From a bacterium (GTDB taxonomy: Bacteria; Bacillota; Clostridia; Christensenellales; Aristaeellaceae), in the NCBI GenBank assembly GCA_004563405.1, contig SFTH01000013.1:15073-79072 (forward strand): a stretch of DNA of 64,000 nucleotides. The letters run 5' to 3'. A program made the translations under genes and the position numbers. Shown in pieces: positions 40,335 through 48,459 of the stretch (positions within the stretch are counted from its first letter, which is position 1; every line of letters starts with the position of its first letter). Under the pieces are notes generated by a model. It ran no database searches. It worked only from the letters and a program-made list of their open reading frames with translations, and was not told where the DNA came from.

Positions 40335-43300
40335 TCAGCCGAGGACGGCCGCATAGGCCGCCTCCGCCTCCGCCTCGCAGTCCAGCAACACGCCGTAGAC
40401 CTTCAACCATTCAAGGCAGGCCTCGGGGCTCTCCTCGTCCATGGCGCGATCGACGAACATCGGTATTCCAAGCATGTCGAAGCGCTCCGCCGCGTCCGCA
40501 AGCGCAGCCGCACCGTCCTCGCTAAGATCCGTACAGTTGTACGCCTCGTCCGTTCCGCATACGCGCCCGTCGGCAAACTGCTCCGGCACGATGACGAGAT
40601 CGCAGCCCGCCTTCATCAGCTTCGCATAGTCCGGCGCGCCGCAGCCGCCCGCGTATTCGAGCGACGCCTCGCCCTCAAATCCGGCGAGCTGTACGCTCTC
40701 CGCACCGCCGCACCAGTCAATGCGCGCGAAAATCTCCTCGCAACCCGCATATGCGCAGCGCACCGGACGGCGAATGACCGTCATCTCATCCTCAATCTCC
40801 TCCGGCAGATCCATGTCCTCCGGCGCGATGAGATAGCTGCCGACGCCCTCGACTGCGATGGCCGTGCAGCCCTCCGCGTAGCGGTAGATGTGATACAGCA
40901 GCGCGGCATCGTTCTCATCCATGCGCACACAGGTCAGACCCTCGACCACGGGGGCTTCCGCAAATTCACCGTCAGCGGCCTTGGCCTCCGCCTCCGCGAT
41001 GTAGATGTACAGGGTGTAACTGACCTCGTGGTCGGTGGACATGGCCGTCGTCATACCGATGATCCTGTTGTTGCTGTTCAGCTTGACCGGGATTTCAAAG
41101 GTCGAGCTGTTCGCGCCGTGGGAGCCGTAGTACTTCTGGCCGTTCGCCTTCACATAGCCGTAGTTCGGGCTGCTGAAGACGATGGTGGCCGTCGCCCTGC
41201 CGCCGGATACGCAGACCCGCTTGCAGCTGATGCTCACCTTTCCGGAGCCTCCGGAGAAGGAGAAGCGATCCGGCGCATACACGCCGTCGGGAAGCGTTGT
41301 GGAGTTGTCCACGCGGCTGGTGGAGCCGCTCAGGTCGGCCTCCGGTGCCTCCGTGGGTGCGGGCGTCGCGCTGGGCGCAGGCGTGGGCGTAGCTTCGCCC
41401 GAAGGATCGGGCGTTTGATTGGAATCATCCGTCCGGGTCAGGCCCTCGGACTTAAATACCAGCGTGCGGTCGTACCAGGCGTCCGACTTGACGGAGTGTG
41501 CCGCGACGGCGATCTCCACATCCAGCTTCTCCACCGGGAAGCTGTAGCTGTAGAGGCCGTCTGCGTTGACGGCGAATGGGATGATCTGGTCCGCATCCGC
41601 AGTCTGCGCGGCCTCCGCCGTTCCGAGGAAGAGCTTGTCGTAGCTCGTGCCACTCAGGGCGATGGTCGCCATGTACTTTCCGTCCAGTACCGTCAGGCGG
41701 CAGGAGACCACCTTGAACATCGCGGAGCTGGATTCCACGGACGCATCATAGCTTCCATCCTCGATCTTCTCTTCAATCTTCTCCATGCCCTCGGACTTGA
41801 ACACCAGCGTGCGGTCGTACCAGGCGTCCGACTTGACGGAATGTGCCGCGACGGCGATTTCCGCGTCCAGCTTCTCCACCGGGAAACTGTAGCTGTAGAG
41901 GCCGTCCGCATTGACAGCGAAGGGAATGATCTGGCCCGCATCCGCAGTCTGCGCAGCCTCCGCCGTTCCGAGGAAGAGTTTGTCGTAGCCCGTGCCGCTC
42001 AGGGCAATCGTCGCCATGTACTTCCCATCCAGTGCCGTCAGGCGGCAGGAAACCACCTTGAACATCGTGGAGCTGGATTCCACGGGAACGTCGTATTCTC
42101 CATTTTCGACTTCGGTTGGTTCGTCACCGGATTCGCTCTCTCCCTCCCCGGGAACGCGAACAATCGTCTCAGGAATCACCAGCTGATACTGATTCTTCGA
42201 ATACCATGTGCCGTCCGGCTTTCCGGGCACGAAATCAATGCTGGTGCCCAGCGCAGACAGGGGAAGCTCAAAGGTGAAATCGTAGCCGCCGCTGCCATTG
42301 GCCGCTCCCTGCACATATCCGGGATAGTCCGCAGCGTCGTTCTTCGAACCGATGAAGATGCGGTCATAGGTTGTCTTCGAGGTGCCGATGGTCATGATGA
42401 GCTTTTCACCTTCCAGGCGTGCGCTCCTGCCGGTGATTGCGAACATCGCAAAGTTGCTTTCAATCCCGATGTCGTATTCGCCGTCCTCGAGCACCTCCCC
42501 GGAAGAACCGGCCGCATACGTTTCAAGGGCGAACGCAGCAATCGCCAGATTCTCGTCCGCATCCTCTCCGATATCGTCCTGCCCAGCATCCGCGAGCTTT
42601 ACGCAGATCCTGTATTCCATCTCTTTGCCCGCCTCATACTCAGCAGTGGTCATGCCGATGATGCGGTTTTCAACGTTCAACGCGACGGGAATTACAACGG
42701 TAGAGCTGTTCGCATCGTGCTCCGCCATGTACTTGCCGCCGGAGGCCTTCACATACTGGTACTTCGCACTGCCGATGACCAGCACTGCGGACGTACAGCC
42801 TCCGGAAACGCGCACCTCGCCGCAGCTGAACTGCGTGCCGCCGTCACCGCCCGAAACGCTGAAGCCCTCCGGGACGTAGCTGCCATCCGGAAGCGAGGTT
42901 GTATTGTCGACAGGGCTCGTCGTGCCGTTGAGACCACCCTCGTCCAAAGCGACTTCGGTCTCATCCAGTTGAGCGGGTTTCGTCGCGTCCGCCTCATTCT
43001 CGTCCGGTTGAGCGGTTTTCGTTGCGTCTGCCTCATTCGCGTCCGCATCCACGTCCTCGCCACCGTCGCCCTGCGTGGACGCATTCTCTTCTTCTCCATT
43101 TGTCTGGCTGCCTGCACCGCCCTGCTCCGAAGAAGACATATCCCCCGAACCGGCTTCGTTGCCGGTTTCGTTTCCGGTTTCGTTTCCGGCTTTGTTGCCG
43201 GTTTCCCCGCCGTCCACGACCTGCGCGGCGCCCTCATCTCCAGTTTTTACAGACTCTGTGCCCTCCGCGCCGGTCTGCGCACCCTCGGAATTGGCCGCTT

Positions 43301-43529
43301 TCGCTCCATCGGCTACGCTGCTGTCGGATCCTGCGCCCGCACCGCTGCCTTCGACGCTTGCGTCGCCCTTCTCCGACACATTGTTCTCTCCGCCGGTTTC
43401 CTCAATCTTCTCCGTCGCGCCTGCATTGGACGCGTCCACCACGTTGTTTACTTCGTCCGCCATGGCAAAGCAGCCGCTGATCAGCGCCAGCAGCAAGAGC
43501 AGGGAAATCAACCGCTTTTTCATCTTCAT
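40335..43529 (-). CDS. Large riboswitch-controlled surface lipoprotein with repeated domains and a half binding-protein lobe
   Basis: A 1064-residue predicted lipoprotein (lipobox ISGC, Cys20). Layout: an acidic, Gly/Asn/Glu-rich low-complexity linker (about 24-205); type A domain (206-312; LPDGSYVPEGFSVSGG, NRIIGMTT); a divergent type B domain (348-452); two nearly identical type B repeats (475-578 and 589-693; SGTGYDKLFLGTAEAAQ, SDAWYDRTLVFKSEG); a Thr/Pro linker (705-730); a second type A domain (742-845); and a cysteine-rich C-terminal part (865-1064) that aligns with the first lobe of the neighbouring binding protein (YLIAPEDMDLPEEI, APDYAKLMKAGCDL, DMLGIPMFVDR). First gene after the B12 riboswitch. 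A role in catching corrinoid at the surface and passing it to the ABC system is inferred; no second lobe is present. Confidence 0.85.
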   Translation of the reverse strand: MKMKKRLISLLLLLALISGCFAMADEVNNVVDASNAGATEKIEETGGENNVSEKGDASVEGSGAGAGSDSSVADGAKAANSEGAQTGAEGTESVKTGDEGAAQVVDGGETGNKAGNETGNETGNEAGSGDMSSSEQGGAGSQTNGEEENASTQGDGGEDVDADANEADATKTAQPDENEADATKPAQLDETEVALDEGGLNGTTSPVDNTTSLPDGSYVPEGFSVSGGDGGTQFSCGEVRVSGGCTSAVLVIGSAKYQYVKASGGKYMAEHDANSSTVVIPVALNVENRIIGMTTAEYEAGKEMEYRICVKLADAGQDDIGEDADENLAIAAFALETYAAGSSGEVLEDGEYDIGIESNFAMFAITGRSARLEGEKLIMTIGTSKTTYDRIFIGSKNDAADYPGYVQGAANGSGGYDFTFELPLSALGTSIDFVPGKPDGTWYSKNQYQLVIPETIVRVPGEGESESGDEPTEVENGEYDVPVESSSTMFKVVSCRLTALDGKYMATIALSGTGYDKLFLGTAEAAQTADAGQIIPFAVNADGLYSYSFPVEKLDAEIAVAAHSVKSDAWYDRTLVFKSEGMEKIEEKIEDGSYDASVESSSAMFKVVSCRLTVLDGKYMATIALSGTSYDKLFLGTAEAAQTADADQIIPFAVNADGLYSYSFPVEKLDVEIAVAAHSVKSDAWYDRTLVFKSEGLTRTDDSNQTPDPSGEATPTPAPSATPAPTEAPEADLSGSTSRVDNSTTLPDGVYAPDRFSFSGGSGKVSISCKRVCVSGGRATATIVFSSPNYGYVKANGQKYYGSHGANSSTFEIPVKLNSNNRIIGMTTAMSTDHEVSYTLYIYIAEAEAKAADGEFAEAPVVEGLTCVRMDENDAALLYHIYRYAEGCTAIAVEGVGSYLIAPEDMDLPEEIEDEMTVIRRPVRCAYAGCEEIFARIDWCGGAESVQLAGFEGEASLEYAGGCGAPDYAKLMKAGCDLVIVPEQFADGRVCGTDEAYNCTDLSEDGAAALADAAERFDMLGIPMFVDRAMDEESPEACLEWLKVYGVLLDCEAEAEAAYAAVLG
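41451..42107 (-). repeat. Two near-identical tandem repeats inside the large lipoprotein gene
   Basis: Units at 41796-42107 and 41451-41765, each about 312 bases, encode almost the same 104 residues. They are also very similar in DNA, with scattered and often silent differences, which points to a fairly recent in-frame duplication. A third, diverged copy lies upstream at about 42174-42488. Confidence 0.85.
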
Positions 43530-43655
43530 ACCCGATCCTCCTTACTTCTGAGCGGATTCTCCATCCGCCACACCAGCCGCACGAATTATTACAGACTCCA
43601 GTCTGTTCTTTCGTGCAGCCATCCTTGAGGACAGCTTGAGATTCGTTTGCCGCAC

Positions 43656-43688
43656 AAAAAACGTCCGCTTTCACATTGAAAGCAGACG
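43656..43688 (-). terminator. Terminator of the cobalamin riboswitch
   Basis: An 11-pair stem (CGTCTGCTTTC against GAAAGCGGACG, one G-U pair) with a five-base loop is followed by six T on the minus strand, between the aptamer and the large lipoprotein gene. This is the expected expression platform for switching by premature termination. Confidence 0.88.
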
Positions 43689-43739
43689 CTGCTTGCGCTT
43701 GGACGTGCCAAAGGCTCGTCATGGGCAACCCGCTTTCCT

Positions 43740-43938
43740 CGGAAGCTGTGCACCGCGTTCTTCAGCAGGTTTCCTGACTTGCGCCTCTTCAAACGGCCGC
43801 CCCTTCTCGCAAACGCAATGGGCTCTTGCGGCAGTTCTCCTCGCTCACAGTGACCGGATCGCTCAGGATTTGCACCTGATTCCCTTTTACCCGCCGGGCG
43901 ATACGCCCGCCGGCACTGAAAAACATATATTCTTACGA
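43740..43938 (-). ncRNA. Cobalamin riboswitch
   Basis: The minus strand carries the conserved elements in order: GGGAATCAGGTGCAAATCCTG (43864-43884) near the 5' side, TCACTGTGAGCG around 43842-43853, CCGCAAGAGCC, and the B12-box AAGTCAGGAAACCTGC (43765-43780). They lie between a consensus promoter and an intrinsic terminator. Adenosylcobalamin or a related corrinoid should favour termination and shut off the whole uptake and synthesis operon. Confidence 0.93.
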
Positions 43939-43944
43939 TGACAT

Positions 43945-43973
43945 ATTATAGTTGAATTCGATCTAAATGTCAA
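43945..43973 (-). promoter_or_regulatory. Consensus sigma-A promoter of the cobalamin operon
   Basis: A perfect TTGACA (43968-43973) and a perfect TATAAT (43945-43950) with a 17-base spacer on the minus strand; the riboswitch begins directly downstream. Confidence 0.88.
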
Positions 43974-44023
43974 TTCATCTTTCCCCTTTTACTCATTTGC
44001 AACTCAGGCGCTTCAAAAACGCC

Positions 44024-44068
44024 AAAGAAAACGTGCGCCCGGTGGACACATGTCGCACCGGGTGCGCA
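44024..44068 (-). terminator. Intrinsic terminator after the pyrophosphatase gene
   Basis: A GC-rich stem (TGCGC and CCCGGTG arms with a one-base bulge, 44034-44068) is followed on the minus strand by CGTTTTCTTTGG. It separates the pyrophosphatase gene from the cobalamin promoter downstream on the same strand. Confidence 0.75.
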
Positions 44069-44074
44069 TTTCGG

Positions 44075-46204
44075 CTACTTGAGCAGAGCGATATGGGAGA
44101 ATACGCTTGCCAGCGTATTGGCGACGGTGGACATGGTCTTGATGAAGATGTCCAGCGCGACGCCCACCACGTCCTTTCGGGTATCGCCCACGGTATCTCC
44201 CGTGACCGCCGCCCGGTGTGTCGGCGAACCCTTGCCGTGGCCCTTCAGGGAGCCGCTTTCGATGTACTTCTTCGCATTGTCAAACGCTCCGCCGGAATTT
44301 CCCATGAAGATGGCCCTGGGGATGGCGACGATTGTCGCGCCGATCAGCAATCCGCCCACGAATTCCACACCGAACAGGAATCCGCCCAGCACAGGGATGA
44401 AGATCGCCAGCAGGGAGGGCAGCAGCATCTTTTTCAGCGCCTGGCGCGCGGCCATTTCGATACAGCGGTTGTAATCGGGCCGCACCTTTCCCTCCAGCAC
44501 GCCGGGCATGGAGAGCTGGCGGTCGCCTTCGTCCGCCATCAGGCGGGCGGATTCGATGGTGTTGTCGGTGAGCAGCGCCGCGAAGTACTCGATCAGCGCA
44601 CCGCCAATGATGCCGCCCGCCACCACCACATAGGATGCAATGTTCAGCACGGGCTCGGCGTTTGCAGCCGTGTAATTGCCCACATACGCAACGATCAGCG
44701 AAACGGTGGCGAATGCCGCGGATCCGATCGCGAAGCCCTTTCCGATGGCCGCCGTCGTATTGCCTACCGCGTCCAGCCTGTCGGTGATCGCACGCACCTT
44801 TTCATCCAGATGGCAGGATTCTGCCAGGCCGCCCGCGTTGTCCGCAATGGGGCCGAAGGCGTCGATGGAGACGGTCGCGCCCACGAAGGAGAGCATGCCC
44901 AGGGAGGAGAGCGCAATGCCGTAGGTCCCGCAGATCTTTCCGGAGATGAACAGCGCAATGCCGATTACCAGCACCGGAAGAAGGCAGGAGCGGGAGCCGA
45001 TGGCGTCGCCCTTCGTAATGACGAAGGCCTCGCCCTCCGCTGCGATTTCAGCCAGCTTTCGGGTGGGCTTGAAATCCGTCGAGGTATAATACTCCGTGAT
45101 TGCACCGATGGCGATGCCGCTGAGGATGCCCAGCACGCTGGAAATCCAGGGCGAAAGCCAACCGCAGACAAAACTGTCGTAGAGCGGAACGCCCCGGAAG
45201 ACGATCAGCGCTGCGAAGAAGCCGATGAAAATCGTCAACCCGGCCGAGATCCAGGTGGCCAGATTCAATTCCCGGGAGGGATTGTCTCCCATCCTGCGCA
45301 CAGACGCATAGCCCAGTCCCAGCAGGCAGCCCAGCAGGCCGCCGCCCGCCAGTACGATGGGAAAGACGCAGGTGGCCGTGAAGGTCGCATCGGTGACGCT
45401 CGCGCCTCCGCCGGAAACCGCGCCCCTGTAGATCGTCACGGCGATCATGATGACCGCGGCCATCGTCGCCACGAAACTCTCCAGCAGGTCGGAGCAATTT
45501 CCGGCGATGTCGTTTACGTTGTCTCCAATGAAATCTGCGACGACGTTGGGCACGCGGCTGTCATCCTCGGGCATGTCGTGGCGCAGCTTCGCCAGAATAT
45601 CGGAGGAGATGTCCGCAGCCTTGGTGTAGTTTCCGCCCGCCACGCGGTTGAACATGGCCACCAGGGAGCAGCCCAGGGAGTAAGTTGTAATCCTCGTGAT
45701 GGAGGGATTGCAACTCAGCTTCGCGATCAGTCCCGTGCCCACCGCATCGGCGTCCACGCCGCCCCAGAGGATCAGCACCAGCAGCAGACCCAGCATGCCA
45801 AAGGCTTGCACGCTCAGGCCGCTGATGCTGCCGCCGCACAGGGCGACCTTCACCGTCTCGCCGATGGACAGGCTCTCCCGCGCACGGTTGGCGGTGCGCA
45901 CATTGGCGTAGGTGGCGCTGCGCATGCCCAGAATACAGACGCAGCTGCTCATCAGCGCGCCGAGGATAAAGGTCAGCCCGCTGGTGGCCTCCACAAAGAG
46001 ACTGAACAACGCCGCCACGAGAATGACCACCACGACGATGGTTTTATACTCCGTCTTCAAAAAGGTCGAAGCGCCGCTGCGAATGATTCCGGCCATCTCC
46101 ACCATTTCGGGCGTGCCCTCCCGCAGCGAACGAATGCGTATGTAATTTGCAAAGATATAGGCGAGTGCGAGGATCACCACGCACAGTACGATAAGCCAGG
46201 CCAC
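44075..46204 (-). CDS. hppA: Membrane-bound ion-pumping pyrophosphatase, K+-dependent type
   Basis: A 709-residue protein with some 15-16 hydrophobic segments that couples hydrolysis of pyrophosphate to pumping of H+ and/or Na+. Conserved pieces: GGNYTKAADISSD (about 190-202), PEDDSRVPNVVADFIGDNVNDIAG, DAFGPIADNAGGLAE and GNTTAAIGKGFAIGSAAF (481-498). The alanine in GNTTAA, where K+-independent enzymes have lysine, indicates K+ dependence. The usual DVGADLVGK motif is changed to DISSDILAK, keeping the Asp, Asp and Lys. The start is best taken as GTG at 46204, nine bases after AAGGAG; the upstream frame overlaps the small gene below. The pumped ion cannot be told from sequence here. Confidence 0.92.
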   Translation of the reverse strand: MAWLIVLCVVILALAYIFANYIRIRSLREGTPEMVEMAGIIRSGASTFLKTEYKTIVVVVILVAALFSLFVEATSGLTFILGALMSSCVCILGMRSATYANVRTANRARESLSIGETVKVALCGGSISGLSVQAFGMLGLLLVLILWGGVDADAVGTGLIAKLSCNPSITRITTYSLGCSLVAMFNRVAGGNYTKAADISSDILAKLRHDMPEDDSRVPNVVADFIGDNVNDIAGNCSDLLESFVATMAAVIMIAVTIYRGAVSGGGASVTDATFTATCVFPIVLAGGGLLGCLLGLGYASVRRMGDNPSRELNLATWISAGLTIFIGFFAALIVFRGVPLYDSFVCGWLSPWISSVLGILSGIAIGAITEYYTSTDFKPTRKLAEIAAEGEAFVITKGDAIGSRSCLLPVLVIGIALFISGKICGTYGIALSSLGMLSFVGATVSIDAFGPIADNAGGLAESCHLDEKVRAITDRLDAVGNTTAAIGKGFAIGSAAFATVSLIVAYVGNYTAANAEPVLNIASYVVVAGGIIGGALIEYFAALLTDNTIESARLMADEGDRQLSMPGVLEGKVRPDYNRCIEMAARQALKKMLLPSLLAIFIPVLGGFLFGVEFVGGLLIGATIVAIPRAIFMGNSGGAFDNAKKYIESGSLKGHGKGSPTHRAAVTGDTVGDTRKDVVGVALDIFIKTMSTVANTLASVFSHIALLK

Positions 46205-46245
46205 ATATTTCAACTCCTTTTGCGTACATTCCGTCCCTGCGACGT

Positions 46246-46410
46246 TTATGCGCCGATTGCGCCCTGTCCGCGCTCCTTGCGCTTCTCCTCCTGCATCACC
46301 GGCCACCATTCCCTGAAGGCCAGAACGACCGGCACGCCCAGACCGATCAGCGACATGCAGAGACAGTTGATGAATTCCTTGCGCGCCTCCAGATATGCCT
46401 TGCTGTGCAT
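46246..46410 (-). CDS. Small 54-residue protein upstream of hppA
   Basis: The short gene MHSKAYLEARKEFINCL... has AAGGAGAGGTAAAG ahead of its ATG, one hydrophobic stretch (CLCMSLIGLGVPVVLAF, about residues 16-32) and a charged C-terminal tail (QEEKRKERGQ), and ends 41 bases before the hppA GTG. It looks like a single-pass membrane peptide co-transcribed with hppA. No family is recognised. The good ribosome site and the gap it fills are the main reasons to call it. Confidence 0.6.
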   Translation of the reverse strand: MHSKAYLEARKEFINCLCMSLIGLGVPVVLAFREWWPVMQEEKRKERGQGAIGA

Positions 46411-46562
46411 CTTTACCTCTCCTTTCCCGATTCTCTCGCGGGGCCTTTGCAGTCTTCCGGCGCAGGCCCAACTTCAGGCAGCATTATAAGGCAAAACGAC
46501 GCTAATTTTCCGGAAAGGAAATGGAATCCACCCCAAAAACAGCGGCATGACGCCGCCAGACG

Positions 46563-46571
46563 TGGTATAAT
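46563..46571 (+). promoter_or_regulatory. Extended -10 promoter of the kdpD-like gene
   Basis: TGG-TATAAT (TATAAT at 46566-46571) forms an extended -10; no good -35 box is seen. The kinase ATG follows 36 bases downstream with a GGAGG site. Confidence 0.6.
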
Positions 46572-46607
46572 TTAGAATAGAGTCAGAATGCGAGGAGGTT
46601 CTTTGCG

Positions 46608-47729
46608 ATGATGAGCTTTTTTCTGTGGCTGTTTTCCCATCGCAAGGAGCAGGAGCGGGCAGCCTCCAGCGACCGCCGCGCGACCGTACTGCACGACAGC
46701 GTGCTGTTTCTGCTCATCTTTCTCGCAGCGATTCTCGTCTGCTCTGCCCTCGCCCGGCTGTTTGACGACAACAATCCCTTCGCGGCGCCTGTGTTCATAC
46801 TCGCCGTCGCGCTGATCGCCCGCTTTACCCACGGCTACGCCTGGGGAATCGCTGCCTCCGCGCTGGGCGTATTCTGCGTCAATTTCATGTTCACCTACCC
46901 CTACTGGGAATTTGACATGTCCATCGCGGGGTACCCCCTAACCTTCACATCCATGCTGCTCGTATCCCTGAGCATCAGCACGCTCACCTCCCGCATCAAG
47001 CGGCAGGAACAGCTGCGTCTGGAGATGGAGATGGAAAAGATGCGCGCCAACCTTTTGCGCTCCGTCTCCCACGATCTTCGCACGCCGCTGGCCTCCATCG
47101 TGGGCTCCAGCTCCGTGCTGCTCGAGGATGAACATCTCAGCGACGGCCAGCGCGCGGAGCTCCTGCAATCCATCAACCGGGATGCCCGATGGCTCGCGCA
47201 GGTGACGGAGAACATTCTCTCCATCACCCGCTTCAGCGGCGGCGTGACCCTGCGCAAGGAGGACGAGGTGGTGGAGGAGGTTGTCTCCAGCGCCATTGTC
47301 AGGTTCCGCAAGATCCACGCCGCGCTCCCCGTCATCGTGCACAGGCCGGAGGAAATCCTGCTGGCGCCCATGGACGCCACGCTGATCGAGCAGGTGATCT
47401 TCAACCTTCTGGACAACGCAGCGGTGCACGGCAAAAACGCCAGCCGGATTGAAATCTCGCTGTTTCAGGAGGGCGACCGCGTAATACTGCGCGTGACAGA
47501 CGACGGCTGCGGCTTTTCGAAGGCTGCGCTTGCGCACCTGTTCGACGGCACGCTCGCCGGCAGCGGAGACGGCCACAGGAACATGGGCATCGGCCTGTCG
47601 GTGTGTCAATCCATCGTGCGCGCCCACGGAGGCGCGCTCAGCGCGCGCAACGCTGCGGGCGGCGGCGCATGCATCGAATTCTGGCTGCCCGCGGGAGAGG
47701 AGGCGAACCATGAGAACGCTCAGGAGTAA
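46608..47729 (+). CDS. Short KdpD-like sensor histidine kinase
   Basis: A 373-residue kinase. The N-terminal third is a DUF4118-type block of four close membrane segments (about 30-130; NPFAAPVFILAVALIARF, FCVNFMFTYPYWEF), as in KdpD, followed by a coiled linker and the kinase core: SVSHDLRTPLASIVG (H box), NLLDNAAVHG (N box), DDGCGFS (G1) and GIGLSVCQSIVRAHGG (G2). It lacks the N-terminal KdpD and UspA-like domains of full KdpD. The regulator gene starts 20 bases before its stop. Potassium or turgor sensing is inferred from the family. Confidence 0.88.
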   Translation: MMSFFLWLFSHRKEQERAASSDRRATVLHDSVLFLLIFLAAILVCSALARLFDDNNPFAAPVFILAVALIARFTHGYAWGIAASALGVFCVNFMFTYPYWEFDMSIAGYPLTFTSMLLVSLSISTLTSRIKRQEQLRLEMEMEKMRANLLRSVSHDLRTPLASIVGSSSVLLEDEHLSDGQRAELLQSINRDARWLAQVTENILSITRFSGGVTLRKEDEVVEEVVSSAIVRFRKIHAALPVIVHRPEEILLAPMDATLIEQVIFNLLDNAAVHGKNASRIEISLFQEGDRVILRVTDDGCGFSKAALAHLFDGTLAGSGDGHRNMGIGLSVCQSIVRAHGGALSARNAAGGGACIEFWLPAGEEANHENAQE

Positions 47730-48459
47730 GGTGCTGATCATCGAAGACGATCCCGGAATCTGCAGATTTCTGCGGGTCGCCCTCATATCCAACGGTTATG
47801 ACGCGATCGAAACCGATTCCGGTGCAAAGGCGCTGGAGGTCATTTCCTCCCATTGCCCGGATCTGATCCTTCTGGATCTGGGCCTGCCGGACATGGATGG
47901 AAACGCCATCATCGAGAGCGTGCGCAGCTGGACCCGGACGCCCATCATCGTCATTTCGGCCCGGAGCATGGAAGAGGACAAGGCGCGTGCGCTGGATCTC
48001 GGCGCAGACGACTATCTCACCAAGCCCTTCGGCACGATCGAGCTTCTGGCCCGCATCCGTACGGCCCTGCGCCACACGCGCACCACTGCCGGTGACGACG
48101 GCCTCGCCCTCAGCGGCGTCTACCGGGTGAGCGATCTCACCATCGACTACGCCCGGCACAGAGTCGTTCGCGGCGAACAGGAAATCCGGCTCACGCCGAA
48201 TGAATTCCGGATCGTGGCGCTGCTGGGCAAGCACGCCGGGCGCGTCGTCACCTACAAGTCGATGCTCCGGGAGCTCTGGGGCCCCATGGCCAGCAGCGAC
48301 AACAAGATCCTGCGGGTGCACATGGCCAGCATCCGCAGGAAAATCGAACCCAATCCCGACGAACCAATCTACATATTTACCGAAACCGGCGTCGGCTATC
48401 GCATGGCTGACGGAAGACAGGCGGACGGCGATCCGCAGAACAAAGGAGGCGCATCGTGA
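47710..48459 (+). CDS. OmpR-family response regulator, KdpE-like
   Basis: A 249-residue regulator: a receiver domain with IIEDDPGICRF (acid pocket), the phospho-acceptor Asp in LILLDLGLPDMDG and a lysine in DDYLTKPFG, then an OmpR-type winged helix (LTPNEFRIVALLGKHAGRVV, VHMASIRRKIEP, FTETGVGYRM). It overlaps the kinase gene by 20 bases, so the two form a coupled system. No kdpFABC genes are in the window; the target may be elsewhere, or may include the divergently read pyrophosphatase unit, which is only a guess. Confidence 0.9.
   Translation: MRTLRSKVLIIEDDPGICRFLRVALISNGYDAIETDSGAKALEVISSHCPDLILLDLGLPDMDGNAIIESVRSWTRTPIIVISARSMEEDKARALDLGADDYLTKPFGTIELLARIRTALRHTRTTAGDDGLALSGVYRVSDLTIDYARHRVVRGEQEIRLTPNEFRIVALLGKHAGRVVTYKSMLRELWGPMASSDNKILRVHMASIRRKIEPNPDEPIYIFTETGVGYRMADGRQADGDPQNKGGAS

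Noticed and set aside
41451..42488. Repeats considered as a CRISPR-like array or mobile element
   Set aside because: The repeats are about 312 bases, in frame and encode protein domains; there are no short repeats with unique spacers and no transposase.
40200..43628. 1142-codon plus-strand open frame opposite the large lipoprotein gene
   Set aside because: The minus-strand gene has a lipobox, ribosome site, riboswitch and recognisable domains. The plus-strand frame is an antisense frame without a family match.
43402..43728. Short minus-strand open frame between the riboswitch and the lipoprotein gene
   Set aside because: It runs through the riboswitch terminator and into the lipoprotein start in another frame, without a ribosome site.
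43967..46489. 840-codon plus-strand open frame opposite the pyrophosphatase gene
   Set aside because: It is an antisense shadow; the minus strand holds all pyrophosphatase motifs.
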